Source of the DNA: Galdieria partita
Lineage: Eukaryota > Rhodophyta > Bangiophyceae > Galdieriales > Galdieriaceae
Direction of reading: 5' to 3'
DNA: 64,000 nucleotides
Assembly (NCBI GenBank): GCA_025991245.1
Contig: BQMJ01000028.1
Coordinates: 124,001-188,000 of the forward strand
This document shows, in pieces, positions 42,714 through 53,400 of the stretch (the first letter of the stretch is position 1; each line of letters starts with the position of its first letter). The notes beneath the pieces are model-generated. The model did no database searches. It worked only from the letters and a program-made list of their open reading frames with translations, and had not been told where the DNA came from. The position numbers were made by a program, and so were the translations under genes.

Positions 42714-43040
42714 TCATGAGAACAGAGGATAGATTTGGACTGGTCCCGAATAATTTGGGAAATAGAATCCACTGTTTTGTGTATAAGTTGAATAACTGGA
42801 TGAATAATAAGGCGTATAAGTTGGATACGGCTGCACTGTTGGATAGACATAAGGTTGTACTGTTGGATACACCGGATAAGAATAGGAAGGATACACCGGA
42901 TAGGAATAAGAAGGATAGCTAGAGTAGGTAGAATAAGAAGGATACCATCTTTGTTTTGCCATGATGGGAGATCCCATGGCAAACACAACTAAACATGATA
43001 GTACCAACACCACAAACAAATGAAGTCTTTGCATGCTCAT
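42714..43040 (-). CDS. Secreted Tyr/Pro-rich repeat protein
   Basis: The protein has 108 residues: a signal peptide of about 23 residues (hydrophobic core LFVVLVLSCLVVFAMG) followed by a region made almost entirely of Tyr, Pro, Ser, Thr and Val. Short tandem units such as YPSYSYPVYP and VYPTVQPY are repeated. There is no Cys or catalytic motif in the mature part. Repetitive YP-rich secreted proteins are often structural, for example wall or extracellular matrix components cross-linked through Tyr; that role is inference. Galdieria walls are known to be rich in protein. The repeat also opens long frames on the opposite strand, which I treat as shadows. Confidence 0.7.
   Translation of the reverse strand: MSMQRLHLFVVLVLSCLVVFAMGSPIMAKQRWYPSYSTYSSYPSYSYPVYPSYSYPVYPTVQPYVYPTVQPYPTYTPYYSSSYSTYTQNSGFYFPNYSGPVQIYPLFS
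42750..42960. repeat. Short tandem repeats encoding YP-rich units
   Basis: Imperfect 12-24 bp units (the minus strand repeats TATCCTTCCTATTC-like and GTATATCCAACAGT-like segments) make up the body of the secreted protein gene. They read as alternating Tyr-Pro motifs. Confidence 0.75.
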
Positions 43041-43420
43041 TGTTCACAATACAATATCCAAAAATGAAATATGCACAAATCAACCATACACGATGGAGTC
43101 ATCAACTTGATTTGCCCGTTTTTTGGAAAAATGCAATGGAGCATTTTTTCTTCTAATACGTTGCCTCCACGTTGTTCTCATTGGTTGGCTTTATTCTTCT
43201 TCAGCATTCTCACCGTTTCATATCAGAAATAAATATACTCCAACATTGACCATGCAAGTGGCTCTACCTCTTCTAAACTGAGTGAACAAGACAAAATTTA
43301 AAATACGAAACAATAATGTCTTCCGAAAGTATTTTCATAAACTTTTATTCGTCAGTAATTCAAGCAAGAGGCAAACAACATAAATCATATCTCTCTTTTA
43401 AAATCATAACAAACCAGCCA
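43041..43420. other. Intergenic region between YP-rich protein and sugar transporter genes
   Basis: About 380 bp separate the start of the YP-rich gene from the stop of the transporter, both on the minus strand. It likely holds the YP-rich promoter and the transporter 3' UTR. Nothing else is recognisable. Confidence 0.4.
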
Positions 43421-45094
43421 CTACTTGGAAACTTCACCAGCATGCATCATCTCTTCCTCTCTTTTAGCACGATCAATAGCAAATGCCTTGTCATAAGGAG
43501 AAACGAGAGGCGTATCTGGTACTGAAAGTCCCAATAACTTGCGAAAAGATCTCCATCCAGCACGACAATGATAAGCAGCAATGGTAAACAATCCTTCCTC
43601 AAATACTACTCTCATTTGTTCCAAGGTAAAGCCCTTGGTTTCTGGCAGGAACAAGAATTGCATCACAATTCCAAGAAAGTTAAACCCAGCATAGAATCCA
43701 AAGCCTCCTTGTGGTCCCCATGCAGCCTTCATAGACGGCCAAGAGAAGGAAAGTGCAAAGTTAAAAGCATTCACGAAGAATGTAGTCACTGTAGTACCTG
43801 CTGCACGTACGTAAGTTGGAAATACTTCAGCACAAAAAGTCCAAGGGACAGGTCCAGCTCCAGGACTGTAAGCAACAATGAAGAAGACAACTCCAATAAT
43901 GAAGAATGCTAAATTCACTTTCTTGTCTCCATAGAATGAAAACAGGACCATCAACAACATAAGAAACATAACAGGAAAAGTAACCAACTGCAAAGTTCTC
44001 CTTCCATAACGATCAATAGTAAAGTAAACAATCACAGTAGCTACCATATTGACAAATCCTGGGAACAAACTGACAGCGACTGAAGTTCTTGCTCCCATAT
44101 TGATGTTCTCCTCAAATACTTCATCGATATAGTTCATAAATACATTCATACCACTCATTTGTTGGAAAAGCATTTCCATGATTCCAATCAAAAGAGCTCT
44201 TCTGATATATGGAACACGTATAATCTCTACCAACAAATTCTTCCCCTTTTGTAAAATTTCATCTTCCTCTACACCCTTCTTAATTCGTAGAAAGTCTCTT
44301 TCTGCAGTTTCCGCCGTAAGACGTAACTTGTACAGATTTCTCTTGGCTTCTTCATATTTCTTCCTCTTAATGAGCCACCTAGGAGACTCTGGAACCGTCC
44401 AAATAAGGAAGAGTTCAATAACAGAAGGCACCATAGGAAATCCAATCATAATACGCCAACCAACATTCTGATAATTGACCCAGACAAAGATAAGGTTGCA
44501 GAGATACGCAAGAAAGATTCCAATAGTCACAACTTGTTGATATAGAGAAACAATAGCTCCACGAATACTTGCAGGAGACATTTCTGCCAAATAAACAGGT
44601 GCGGTCTCACCAATCATGCCATAGGAAAACCCGAGAATGATACGTCCAGGAATAAAAACTTGCCATGAAGGAGAGACTGCCTCCCAAATGCAGGCACCAG
44701 TGGAAATAAAAGAAGCTAAAGATATAGTAAATCTTCTTCCAAAGTATGTATTTGTAAAAAGAGCAATAAAAACACCCACAAAACAGCCAAAGTAAATGCA
44801 AGATACCATAACTCCCTGGTGATATGTTCGATTTTCTAACCCGAAATGAGGAATATAGCCAACTTGTGCACCACTTATCGCGGTAATGTCAATACCATAG
44901 AAAAGAACGGCTACTGAGGCAACCACCACGGACCAATAAAAGGTGCGGGTTTGACGCCAAGGGTGAAGTCTTTCCTCTTCAGTAAGGTATTCATCGTCCA
45001 AGTCAGTTATACCTCCTTCCTTCTGAAGTTCTGTTGAGTCATAATCTTCATTCTTGGGTTCAGCAGCTTGTTGGAACTCAGTTATGCCCTCCAT
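43421..45094 (-). CDS. MFS sugar transporter (sugar porter family)
   Basis: A proton-coupled or facilitative monosaccharide transporter of the plasma membrane is predicted. The single exon encodes 557 residues with twelve hydrophobic segments. Sugar porter signatures are present: GRRF after TM2, PGRIILGFSYGMIGETAPVY with the family PxxxxE, a PESPRWLIKRKKYEEA block in the central loop, QQMSGMNVFMNY in TM7, DRYGRR and PETKG. The N-terminus is unusually acidic (about 45 residues). Galdieria grows on many sugars and polyols and has a large set of these transporters, which fits. Substrate cannot be assigned. Confidence 0.92.
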   Translation of the reverse strand: MEGITEFQQAAEPKNEDYDSTELQKEGGITDLDDEYLTEEERLHPWRQTRTFYWSVVVASVAVLFYGIDITAISGAQVGYIPHFGLENRTYHQGVMVSCIYFGCFVGVFIALFTNTYFGRRFTISLASFISTGACIWEAVSPSWQVFIPGRIILGFSYGMIGETAPVYLAEMSPASIRGAIVSLYQQVVTIGIFLAYLCNLIFVWVNYQNVGWRIMIGFPMVPSVIELFLIWTVPESPRWLIKRKKYEEAKRNLYKLRLTAETAERDFLRIKKGVEEDEILQKGKNLLVEIIRVPYIRRALLIGIMEMLFQQMSGMNVFMNYIDEVFEENINMGARTSVAVSLFPGFVNMVATVIVYFTIDRYGRRTLQLVTFPVMFLMLLMVLFSFYGDKKVNLAFFIIGVVFFIVAYSPGAGPVPWTFCAEVFPTYVRAAGTTVTTFFVNAFNFALSFSWPSMKAAWGPQGGFGFYAGFNFLGIVMQFLFLPETKGFTLEQMRVVFEEGLFTIAAYHCRAGWRSFRKLLGLSVPDTPLVSPYDKAFAIDRAKREEEMMHAGEVSK

Positions 45095-46056
45095 CTTTGG
45101 CGATCAAATGGAAAATACGAAAAAGCACTTGTTGCGCTTTTAATAGACATTGGTTCCCTCATTTCTTGTTGTCGAGTAGACCGTGAAGGCACGGCGAGTT
45201 CAACCCACCAATCATCGACTGCATTGATGTCCTTTCATGAGGACAATTCTTATAGGCCCTCCTCTCGTTCAGCCTACTTCTTTTAATCCACCTGTTGGCC
45301 GAACGTCTATTGGACATGCGGCTCAATTGAGGAAGATGAGCGTGCTGATCGTGGGATATTTTCAATCCATCTCTTGGGTTATTCATCGATTCACTTCCTA
45401 TTATTGTTCTCACAAAGAGAAGTTCCTTTTGCATAGTTTCAATATATTTGGCTTCCTAAAAGCAATCTACTAAAATGAATTTCCAAGTAGTTTTCATCCA
45501 ACTGATATTGACTCTTTTAAGGATGTAGTCCGTTCAAGAGATAGGAAGAGCCATTATTACTGTGAACAAGTTTTCTTGCAATACAACTTTTTTGGTCAAA
45601 TAGTCTTTTCCTAGAAAGTGAAGAAGCTTTCTGCTGTATAGAATACACTACTATATCCTTTTGTCACTTTTTGCTCTCAAGCTTCGAGTACAAATTTCTT
45701 CTATGGATTCATAACAACAACTTCGAAGCAGACTCTGGTTCTGAATGGTCAAGGAAAACTGTAAATATGCTGACTTGGTTGTTTTAAACAATCTCTTTTT
45801 CATAATAAGGTAGTTTGTATCGTAAAGCAATACATTGAACTTTATAAACCCAAAATCATTTTGACTATAAAAATATCTGTTGCACTGTGCTTGGTCACTG
45901 CGACAATTGCAAATTGAAAAGAATGCTGCTAGAAATATATTACCAAACATAAAATGAGTTATCCTTGGAATGACCAAAGAACATGTGTCTTTAATGAAGA
46001 AATATTTCTCCCAAACGAAGAGCGATGTGCTGTCTTATAGCGAGATAGTTTAGACA
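45095..46056. other. Large divergent intergenic region, sugar transporter and bZIP genes
   Basis: This 962 bp gap is the longest in the window. It contains several short frames on both strands (the longest a 108-codon frame at 45651-45977 on the minus strand) with no homology or codon pattern that I trust. It is flanked by a transporter and a transcription factor, genes often under complex control. I see no tRNA, repeat or transposon trace. Confidence 0.45.
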
Positions 46057-46706
46057 ATGCAAGGAACCTCGAGTTGTTCCCTTCATAGTTCAGAGAGTAC
46101 TTTGAAGAGTGAAGATATTGATACCTTGGATACCAGTTCAGTTACAGAAGATGTAACAGTCAGGGAAGGAGCGTCGTCTGAAGAGCTAAGGAGACAGAAA
46201 CGTTTAGTCAGGAACCGAATATCAGCGGAACGTTCTAGGAGAAGAAGACTTTCCAGGATTGAAGAGTTAAGAGCAGATATTGACCGACTAAGGAAAGAAT
46301 TGGAGTATTTGCAAGCTATGGAAGTGGAGAATCGTTATTTGAAGAGGCAGGTCCAGTTGAGAGAGAGTTTATTTCAGTTGAAGTGTGCAGTGCAACCCCA
46401 GTATCACATGTTCACAAGTGTCAACGATAGTGTTGTAGAAATTGCAAGTTGGTCGCAGCAGAAATGGGAACGAGGCAAGTTTTATACATTGTTTGTTCAG
46501 ATATATCTTAGTTTTTGCATATAGACCTAACTTCTAAAGAAATTGTTTGTGATGTAGAGAAGCTATGTTATACAAAGTCTCAAGGGGGACCTTGTTCGGA
46601 TTCTTGGAGTGTTGGATATGAAGCTCCTTGGTTGAAACAAGCGTGGGCAGCTCGGGAAGCTCTTGCACGACAACTATCTAACCATAAGACCCATGAGATA
46701 TCATGA
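46057..46706 (+). CDS. bZIP transcription factor
   Basis: A sequence-specific DNA-binding regulator is predicted. Two exons give 199 residues. The basic region (RLVRNRISAERSRRRRL) has the invariant Asn and the Arg nine residues on, and is followed by a leucine zipper with heptads through IEELRADIDRLRKELEYL and MEVENRYLKRQV. An acidic Ser/Thr-rich segment precedes it. The intron at 46475-46524 has a GC donor (GCAAGT...ATAG); the neighbouring GT would shift the frame to an immediate stop, while the GC form joins an open frame ending after KTHEIS. If retained, translation would end about 15 residues after the donor. The C-terminal part has no known domain. It is tail to tail with UFD1, with 45 bp between stops. 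Confidence 0.85.
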
Positions 46707-46751
46707 AGATGCTATTTTTCTATTTACTATTTATTGTATTGCGAAAAAGAT

Positions 46752-48191
46752 CTAATCTCTAAGAGTTCTTCCTTTTCCACTAAAAGGAACAAAGCTCGTA
46801 GTAGAAGCATTCGTTTTGTCTTTGGTGGAATTTTCTTTGGTTTGCGTTTCTTTTTCTATCTAACCGCAATATATGATTATGAACATAAAAGATTCTTTTC
46901 AAACACAAAAACATACTTTGGAAGAAACAGTTCCACGCAAACTTCGACCTTCACCACTAAATGGAACGAATGATTTGTCTGTTGTCCTATCTTCTTCCTC
47001 CGAAGATTCAGAGTCCGAATCATGCAAAGCACGATGTCCTTGTCTTGCATTACGAAATGCATGAATAGCGGCATTTCTTCTTTCTTCGAGTTTCGCTTTG
47101 GAGTCTATAAACATTGGAAGACAGCTGTCCTTCAACAAGAGAGTAAAACTGATATACCTGAGACAAAATTGGTTTGCCTATCGTCCTTGATGTTTTCCAT
47201 ATTTGAACCCAACGACTTTGCAAATGTGCAATCATCTAGGAGTTATCAACATGAATGTTACTTACATTACCAGCTAAGTTACTACTTGTAGAGTTGGTTT
47301 CATTGGATTGCTTTGTCTCCATATCTGCCGGAGGAGCAAATTCCACGTTAACGTCAGCATCAATAATACTTATGGCATCTCCTGGCTGTACTTGCAAAAT
47401 ATCGATCCAATAAATTCTGTTCAAATAGTGAATTGCTATCGTATCTCCTATAAACAATAGTCCATCTATAAACAATTTCCTTTCATCAACAAACAACTAT
47501 ATATACCTTGCGTCAAACAAGAAAAGTTTCGAAGTCTCGCTTCTAGAACTGCTTTAGGATCCGATATTGCCAAAAACTCTGAACTCTGAGGTCGAAGTTT
47601 GACAAAAGTTCCTTTGGGTAAATTAGCATTACGTATCTATATATATATATATATATACACTCATAAGATTTGAAGATCAACCCTTTCTCATATTACTCAC
47701 TTTGATAAGTTCACCTTCTTCAACAGCCATATTTTGCATCATCCAATAAGGCAAATAAGAGAAACCTTCCTATTCTCTTCTTTTCACCTTTCCAAAAATA
47801 AAATTTTTCATTTTCCTATACCTCTGCAATAAATTCCATAACTCCACAATGGGTGACTCTGCCAGCTGAACTTTCTAGTTGAAACAACATAGGATAGGAA
47901 ACCTGCATTTGAGTCAAAGCGTCCAAAGCACTAGGAGGAAGTATTATTTTATCTCCATTTTCTAATTGAGGCTAAAAGGCACAGTTTATCTTACTCTCCA
48001 TATGTGCTATTCGTATTTACTTACTTTATCAATAAAGGAGACGGGATATGCTCTCAAGTTTCTTTGAAAGGCTCCAGAAGGTACGGGAAAGGGACCTGAT
48101 TCAAGCAATATAAAACAGTGTAAACGCAACTAGTCAAAGGCATACTTTGAAAAGGAAAACCTGGTAAACCACCACCTCCTAAAGGAAACAT
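46752..48191 (-). CDS. UFD1: UFD1, ubiquitin-binding cofactor of Cdc48/p97
   Basis: UFD1 with NPL4 recruits p97 to ubiquitylated substrates in ER-associated and nuclear degradation. Nine exons (introns 48096-48145, 47972-48024, 47770-47821, 47637-47700, 47448-47506, 47216-47265, 47105-47157, 46860-46916) give 333 residues. The double-psi-barrel UT3 domain contains KIILPPSALDAL, YPMLFQLES, VTHCGVMEFIAEEG, SYLPYWMMQN, ISDPKAVLEARLRNFSCLT and VQPGDAISIIDADVNVEF. The tail holds two p97-binding SHP boxes, FVPFSGEGRSLRG and, on a separate last exon, FVPFSGKGRTLRD at the very C-terminus. A stop reached by reading through the last intron would remove the second box. Family assignment is secure. Confidence 0.92.
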
Positions 48192-48397
48192 TTCAAAGTG
48201 AATATCCTTTTTGGTTATCCTCCAATCGTACCCATTTGAAACAACCCATACTAGTTGTTATAGTACTCCATGAAAGTTGATCAAAGCCAATGAATATGTT
48301 CCAATAAGAAAAGTTAGTTACTCTCAAGTTTGAGGAATCTTAAGATTGCACATCATTATTTGACTTTTTCAGGGTTGCAAGCATCGTTATCCAAAAT

Positions 48398-49511
48398 ATG
48401 TCAACCAGTCATCATAGATATGTCCATATTGGTAGTCAGGCACCAACAAATACTCAAGGAATATATGCAAGTTCTGCTTATCGTGCTATAGGTATAGATC
48501 ATAGGCAAGTATAACGCTTTCCATTGGCACTAGTGCTCACTTGGTTTTAGCTTCAACTTGGAAACTTTTTTAGACCACTTGCAGTTGCAGTTGGTCAAGA
48601 ACACCGGAGAAGATATAATATTGGAACTTTTGGGTGTAGAAGCTCCTTTGATAAATGCTTTGCGAAGAATTCTCATTGCTGAAATACCTACCATGGCCAT
48701 AGAATGCGTTCTTATTAGTGATAATACTAGTGTGATTCACGATGAGATATTGGCGCATCGTTTAGGCTTAGTTCCTATTCAAGCAGATCCAGAAAGCTTT
48801 CAAGATTATCATAAAGGAGAAGAACCTCAAGAAAACAACACCATCGTTTTTAAACTTCAAGTAGAGTGCAAGCAGAATCCTCAAGCAAGACCTGGAGCAG
48901 AACCAGAAGAGTCATATATCAACAGCCATGTATACTCCAGAGACTTGATTTGGGAACCTTTAGGTAATCAGTTGGCAAAGTTTGGAAAGAATGGAATACG
49001 TCCTGTTTCGGAGGATATACTGATTGCAAAGTTGAGACCGAAACAACGAATAGAGTTGGAAGCGCGATGTATAAAAGGAATAGGCAAAGAACATGCAAAA
49101 TGGTCACCAGTTGCTACAGCTTATTATGCCATGTTGCCTAAAGTAGAATTGTTACAAGATATTGTGGATGAAGAAGCTCAGCAGTTGGTACAGAAGTGTC
49201 CAATGAAAGTATTTGACTTGGAAGATATGGCAGAGAAGAGAGATTCTTCTTTAGTAGCGAATAAGGAACAACAACAGCCATTCTCTTCTCATGTTGTTGT
49301 TGCTAAAGTAGCTGAACCTCGTCGATGTACAATGTGTCGTGAGTGCATTCGAGAAGAAGGTTGGGACAAGAAAGTCAAACTTTCCAAAGTTCGTGATCAC
49401 TTTTTCTTAAGTATAGAAGGAACTGGTGCTATTCCAACTGAGCAGTTATTTCCAAGAGCTTTAAAAGTACTTCGAAACAAATGTGATATGTTATTAAGTT
49501 TTCTTGACTAA
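48398..49511 (+). CDS. POLR1C: RNA polymerase I and III subunit RPAC1 (AC40/POLR1C)
   Basis: RPAC1 is the alpha-like assembly subunit shared by Pol I and Pol III. Two exons give 355 residues, like the human protein (346). Diagnostic blocks include [72 protein letters not shown] and the C-terminal [17 protein letters not shown] short zinc-like CTMCREC lies in the middle-domain linker. The intron at 48505-48550 again has a GC donor (GCAAGT): the GT four bases downstream gives the wrong frame, whereas GC joins the first exon to [12 protein letters not shown], the expected alpha-like start. Its TAA interlocks with the stop of the convergent NDK gene. Confidence 0.93.
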
Positions 49512-50227
49512 TCCAATACTTTTTCATATATCCATTCATGTAAATTAGGATTCCATTCTACGAGTTCTTCAGAATGAAACCACAACTGTATTTCTCTTTC
49601 GGCATTGGAGATATTATCACTTCCATGAATAATATTTCGACCTTTCCAATAAAGTCAAACCGAGTCTTTGTGAAATAAGCTTTAGGAATACCTATATCAA
49701 TACCAAAGTCTCCACGAATCGTTCCTGGTGCAGAACTCAATGGGTCGGTATTTCCAATCAACTTGCGCACTTGTGCAACAACATCCTGGTTAAGCCATGT
49801 TTTACTTTGAATAATAATAAACGGGAGTCTTATCCCATACCTTTCCTTCCCAAACCATGGCACAGACAGGACCACTTGTTATAAAACTTACCAAATTATC
49901 AAAGAAAGGCTTCGAACGAAGAGATTCATAGTGACTCTCTGCCAATGTTCTAGAGGGTTTAAGTAACTTTAAAGCAACAAGTGAATATCCTTTATCTTCC
50001 AATCTAGCAATTGTTCGTCCTATCAGAGCACGATGGACGCCATCTGGTTTGATAGCTACAAAAGTTCTTTCGGTGCAGTGCATAACCCAACTTGTAAAAT
50101 AAGGTTGTGAACTTCTATGACTACAAGGCAAATAGCATAACTTTTGCTTTTTCTTTTCTATCCACTTGACTTGTTGTCGATCTATATTATTTAACTTGAA
50201 ACAAGGTTGCAAAAATGCGGTCTTCAT
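49508..50227 (-). CDS. NDK: Nucleoside diphosphate kinase
   Basis: NDK equilibrates nucleoside tri- and diphosphates through a phosphohistidine. Three exons (introns 49786-49840, 49642-49691) give 204 residues. The core has [62 protein letters not shown] and, created by the last splice, [22 protein letters not shown] with the catalytic His. The ordinary enzyme is about 150 residues. Here about 55 extra N-terminal residues, basic and starting MKTAFLQP, suggest organelle import. The Met before HCTERTF would give a standard cytosolic form. The TAG stop overlaps the TAA of RPAC1 on the other strand. Confidence 0.92.
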
Positions 50228-50407
50228 AACGAGATAGATAACAGACAGATTCAACAGGAAAAATGGAACGTATCATATCTATGTAGATGATATTCCAACT
50301 AAAGACCAAAAGTATTCTCCAAATATGTAAAATATATTGAAAAGGCAAACATATAGAATCATGAAGAAACAAAACTCTCTGCTAGAAAACTACCTTATCC
50401 AAACTAC

Positions 50408-52168
50408 TTATTTTTGAATAACGAATGAGTCCCAAACTTGACCACTCGTGTGATAAAAAGTATAATTGAGTGTATTCAGATTCACATCCACAATAGCATA
50501 ACCTCCGTAAGGATAATAAGATGAGTTGTATCGAACTGCAGACCAATCAGGTTTAGGACCTGTATAGATATTATGACCTTCAATTACAGTACCTCCATAG
50601 CCATTCATGACTTGAACTGGATAAGGAGGTTGATAATAGACATGATTGACTGGTTTGCATTGAGGACATACTACACCAGTTCCAGGAATAGTTGGATCCA
50701 TTCTTTCATAAGTATGGACATGTCCACAAGTATAAAGATCAGCCTTGTATTTCACTAGATAAGGCATCAAACTGGCACTCAGTTGAGGAGCCAATTCGGT
50801 ACAATCAGAAACATTCACAGAACATCGAATGGGTCGATGTGCCATAACAATCAACCATAAATTAGGATTCTGTTCTCGACGTTTAGCAAAGGCTTCTAAA
50901 TCCTTTTCCAACCATTGAACTTGATCTTGGAAAATGTAAAGTGGTTCTGCATAAGTCTCTTCATAAAGCTCTCCCTTTTCATAGTCTAAGTAATTTTCAA
51001 AGCTTAAGACTACAAAGTGTACTGGTCCTTGATCAAATGAGTACCACAATGCTTCTGGACCTGCTCCACTCTCTTCTAATGGCATACGAAAACGATTGCG
51101 AATTCCAGTAAAGTTCCAAGGTCCTTCATGATTACCTGCAGCTATCATATAAGGTACTTGAGCTATTATATCTTCCATATCTCTCATATATTTATCAAAG
51201 ACTGCTTCACATCCATTGCTATAGGATTGGTCTCCAATAACCATAAGAAATTCCATTTCATCTTTATGTTTCTTCAATGCTTCCCTTGTAAGTGTGCCTC
51301 CTTGAGTACCAATATCTGCTATAGCACCAAATCTTACATGAGAAGAATTCATTCCATGAGGTGCAATAAATGAATATCTTTTCGAAAAAGCATTAGCAGA
51401 ATAATAATATTTCTTTCCTGGAGTCAATCCAGTTACTTTCACATGATGGAAATAACCAGAATAGTTTCTACAAATAAGTGGAGGTTGACCTGAACCGATA
51501 GTAAATGTTCTCGTATCATTCGTACAAAACACTTTTCCAGTAAAAGTATTTCCCAAGCCATCAATATCATCTTCAATAGTAACACATTGTCCATAAGGTT
51601 CGGGATTGCTTAGAGTAGAATAGGAAATGATTACTTCCCCTGGATTGCTTGTCAAGGCTAAATGAAACTGCTCAGGTTTGGTTGGATGTTCCGAATCACA
51701 ACATTTGCAGAAACCATCTGATTGTACATCTGTAAAGCCAGCTTCTAGAAGAGCCTCTCTTACATTGAAGTGATTGGGAAAATAGATCAGCCAAGCATAT
51801 AATTTTCTCAAGTATTTCAAAAAGTTGTATTCATTTTGAGTAATAGTCACTAAAGTATTCAAATCTTTGTCCATATTGATTCCTGTCTCATTGCTTCTTC
51901 TATTATGAACACAACAAGCCGAAGAAGAAGACATCTGCTTCATTACATTCATATTTGGCAAGTCATAAACTACAACATCTTGAATGAAAAATTATCATAA
52001 ACGAAGTTTTGACTTACTCCTTTCTAATCCAGCAAAGCTTTCAAGATCATTCTTTACTTCTGTAGACTCCTTGCTCTGTAAGAATTCTTTCCATTGCTTT
52101 GCATCAATCAGATAAACACAATGAATGACATAGGCTATAGCCATAAGTAGCCATACTCCACTCTTCAT
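50408..52168 (-). CDS. PAP: Purple acid phosphatase (secreted)
   Basis: Purple acid phosphatases are binuclear metal enzymes that release phosphate from organic esters. Two exons (intron 51970-52017; an alternative acceptor at 51979 would add three residues) give about 570 residues. Exon 1 encodes a signal peptide (SGVWLLMAIAYVIHCVYL). A fibronectin-like domain precedes the catalytic domain, where all five metal-ligand motifs are seen: ADIG (usually GDxG, the Asp kept), GDQSYSN, GNHEG, MAHRP and GHVHTYER. The many N-x-S/T sites suit a glycosylated extracellular or vacuolar protein. In an acid-living alga a secreted acid phosphatase is expected. Confidence 0.93.
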
Positions 52169-52484
52169 CTTTGTTTTATGAACAGTTGTTTAATTTAAAA
52201 GCTGTGACAACTGAAATCAACGAAGGATAGTGTGTTGGATATTTCAAACATAAGAAGTGGAATCAAATGGATGCAGATTCTGCTGATGAACTTGATGCGA
52301 TTCTTCTTGTATGCTTCCAAAATCTGCCTACTGAATATTGTTTTGTTCAGTTGTACAGGGCCTTTGAAAGTGATTCCGAAAACTATGCGTAATATGATAA
52401 AGTTGTGAAATGCTTTAAATGACTACAACCATATTCCCTTTTACCTGCATTGGCAATTTCTCTCGTTCATAGAAACGGAACAGA
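52169..52484. other. Divergent intergenic region, PAP and IPMI small subunit
   Basis: The 316 bp between the two start codons includes a short acidic reading frame listed separately. No other feature is apparent. The region should contain both promoters. Confidence 0.4.
52267..52392 (+). CDS. Candidate 41-codon short ORF upstream of leuD
   Basis: An ATG opens a 41-residue acidic frame (start MDADSADELDAILLVC) ending 92 bp before the LeuD ATG on the same strand. Its composition looks more protein-like than neighbouring chance frames. It could be an upstream ORF in the LeuD leader or an independent micropeptide. It has no homology I recognise and may be chance. Confidence 0.2.
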   Translation: MDADSADELDAILLVCFQNLPTEYCFVQLYRAFESDSENYA

Positions 52485-53374
52485 ATGAAACCTAAGCTCG
52501 CTTTCTCTATGACACTTGCTATTCCATTTCGTATATGTACACCACAGTTCATTTCATATAAATGCAAACCACTTTCTGTTGTTCCTTTTCAGAATATCCC
52601 TGGTTTGAAGAGAAGAACCTTTCACAAGGGTAGTACTAGTTGCTCTGCCAAACAGATGGACCAAGTTTCCAAAGTGGGTAAGAAACGGAATGGAGACCTT
52701 TTACGTGGAAAAGTGTTTGTGGTTGGCGATAATATTGATACGGATCAGGTATTGTAAAGTGCTTCATCAAAGTTTGTCAGAGTTAAAATTATGTGCCTAG
52801 ATTATTCCTGCAGAGTATCTTACTTTGGTCCCATCCGTTCCTGAAGAATATGAGAAACTAGGAAGTTATGCTTTGGTTGGGTTACCAGAAAAGCAGTATC
52901 CTATACGCTTTGTTGAAAAGGATCAACTACACACTACTTATACTATCATCGTTGCGGGTAATAACTTTGGTTGTGGTTCTTCAAGAGAACATGCCCCTAT
53001 AGCTTTGGGAGCTGCAGGAGCAGTAGCTGTAGTTGCCAAGTCTTATGCCAGAATATTCTTCCGTAATTGTTCGGCTACTGGAGAACTTTATCCTTGGGAG
53101 TCTAAGGAATATTTGGTGAATCATTTTCGTACGGTAAGTGTCGCCAGCTACCGATGGCATAAGCATTCTACATATTGACTTACTATATGTTATTATTATT
53201 ATTATTATTTAGGGAGAAGAAGCTGAGATTGATTTTGGTCGAAATGTTATTCGAAACTTGTCTTCTAAGAAAGAGTTTGAATTGGAACCTTTAGGTGATG
53301 TTCTTCCAGTTGTAGATGCCGGTGGTTTATTTGAATATGCTCGCAAAAGTGGAATGATTCCAAAACAATCTTAA
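52485..53374 (+). CDS. leuD: 3-isopropylmalate dehydratase small subunit
   Basis: With the large subunit this isomerises 2- to 3-isopropylmalate in leucine synthesis. Three exons (introns 52749-52800, 53134-53212) give 252 residues. The core (about 200) has GKVFVVGDNIDTDQIIPAEY, the swivel-domain NNFGCGSSREHAP loop, AVVAKSYARIFFRNC and VIRNLSSKKEFELEPLGD. About 70 residues precede it, basic and with LAFSMTLAIPFR at the start, consistent with plastid targeting. It is followed 26 bp downstream by MsrA on the same strand; the small gap reflects compaction rather than an operon. Confidence 0.93.
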
Positions 53375-53400
53375 AAAGAATTTTAGCTTTTCATCATTGG

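Noticed and set aside
42680-42988. Frames opposite to or overlapping the YP-rich gene (Asp/Lys-rich on plus, Ile/Pro-rich on minus)
   Set aside because: They are shadows of the tandem repeat; only the YP frame has a signal peptide.
45651-45977. 108-codon minus-strand frame in the transporter/bZIP gap
   Set aside because: Composition is erratic, with many Cys, Asn and Ser and no domain or signal peptide; no supporting context.
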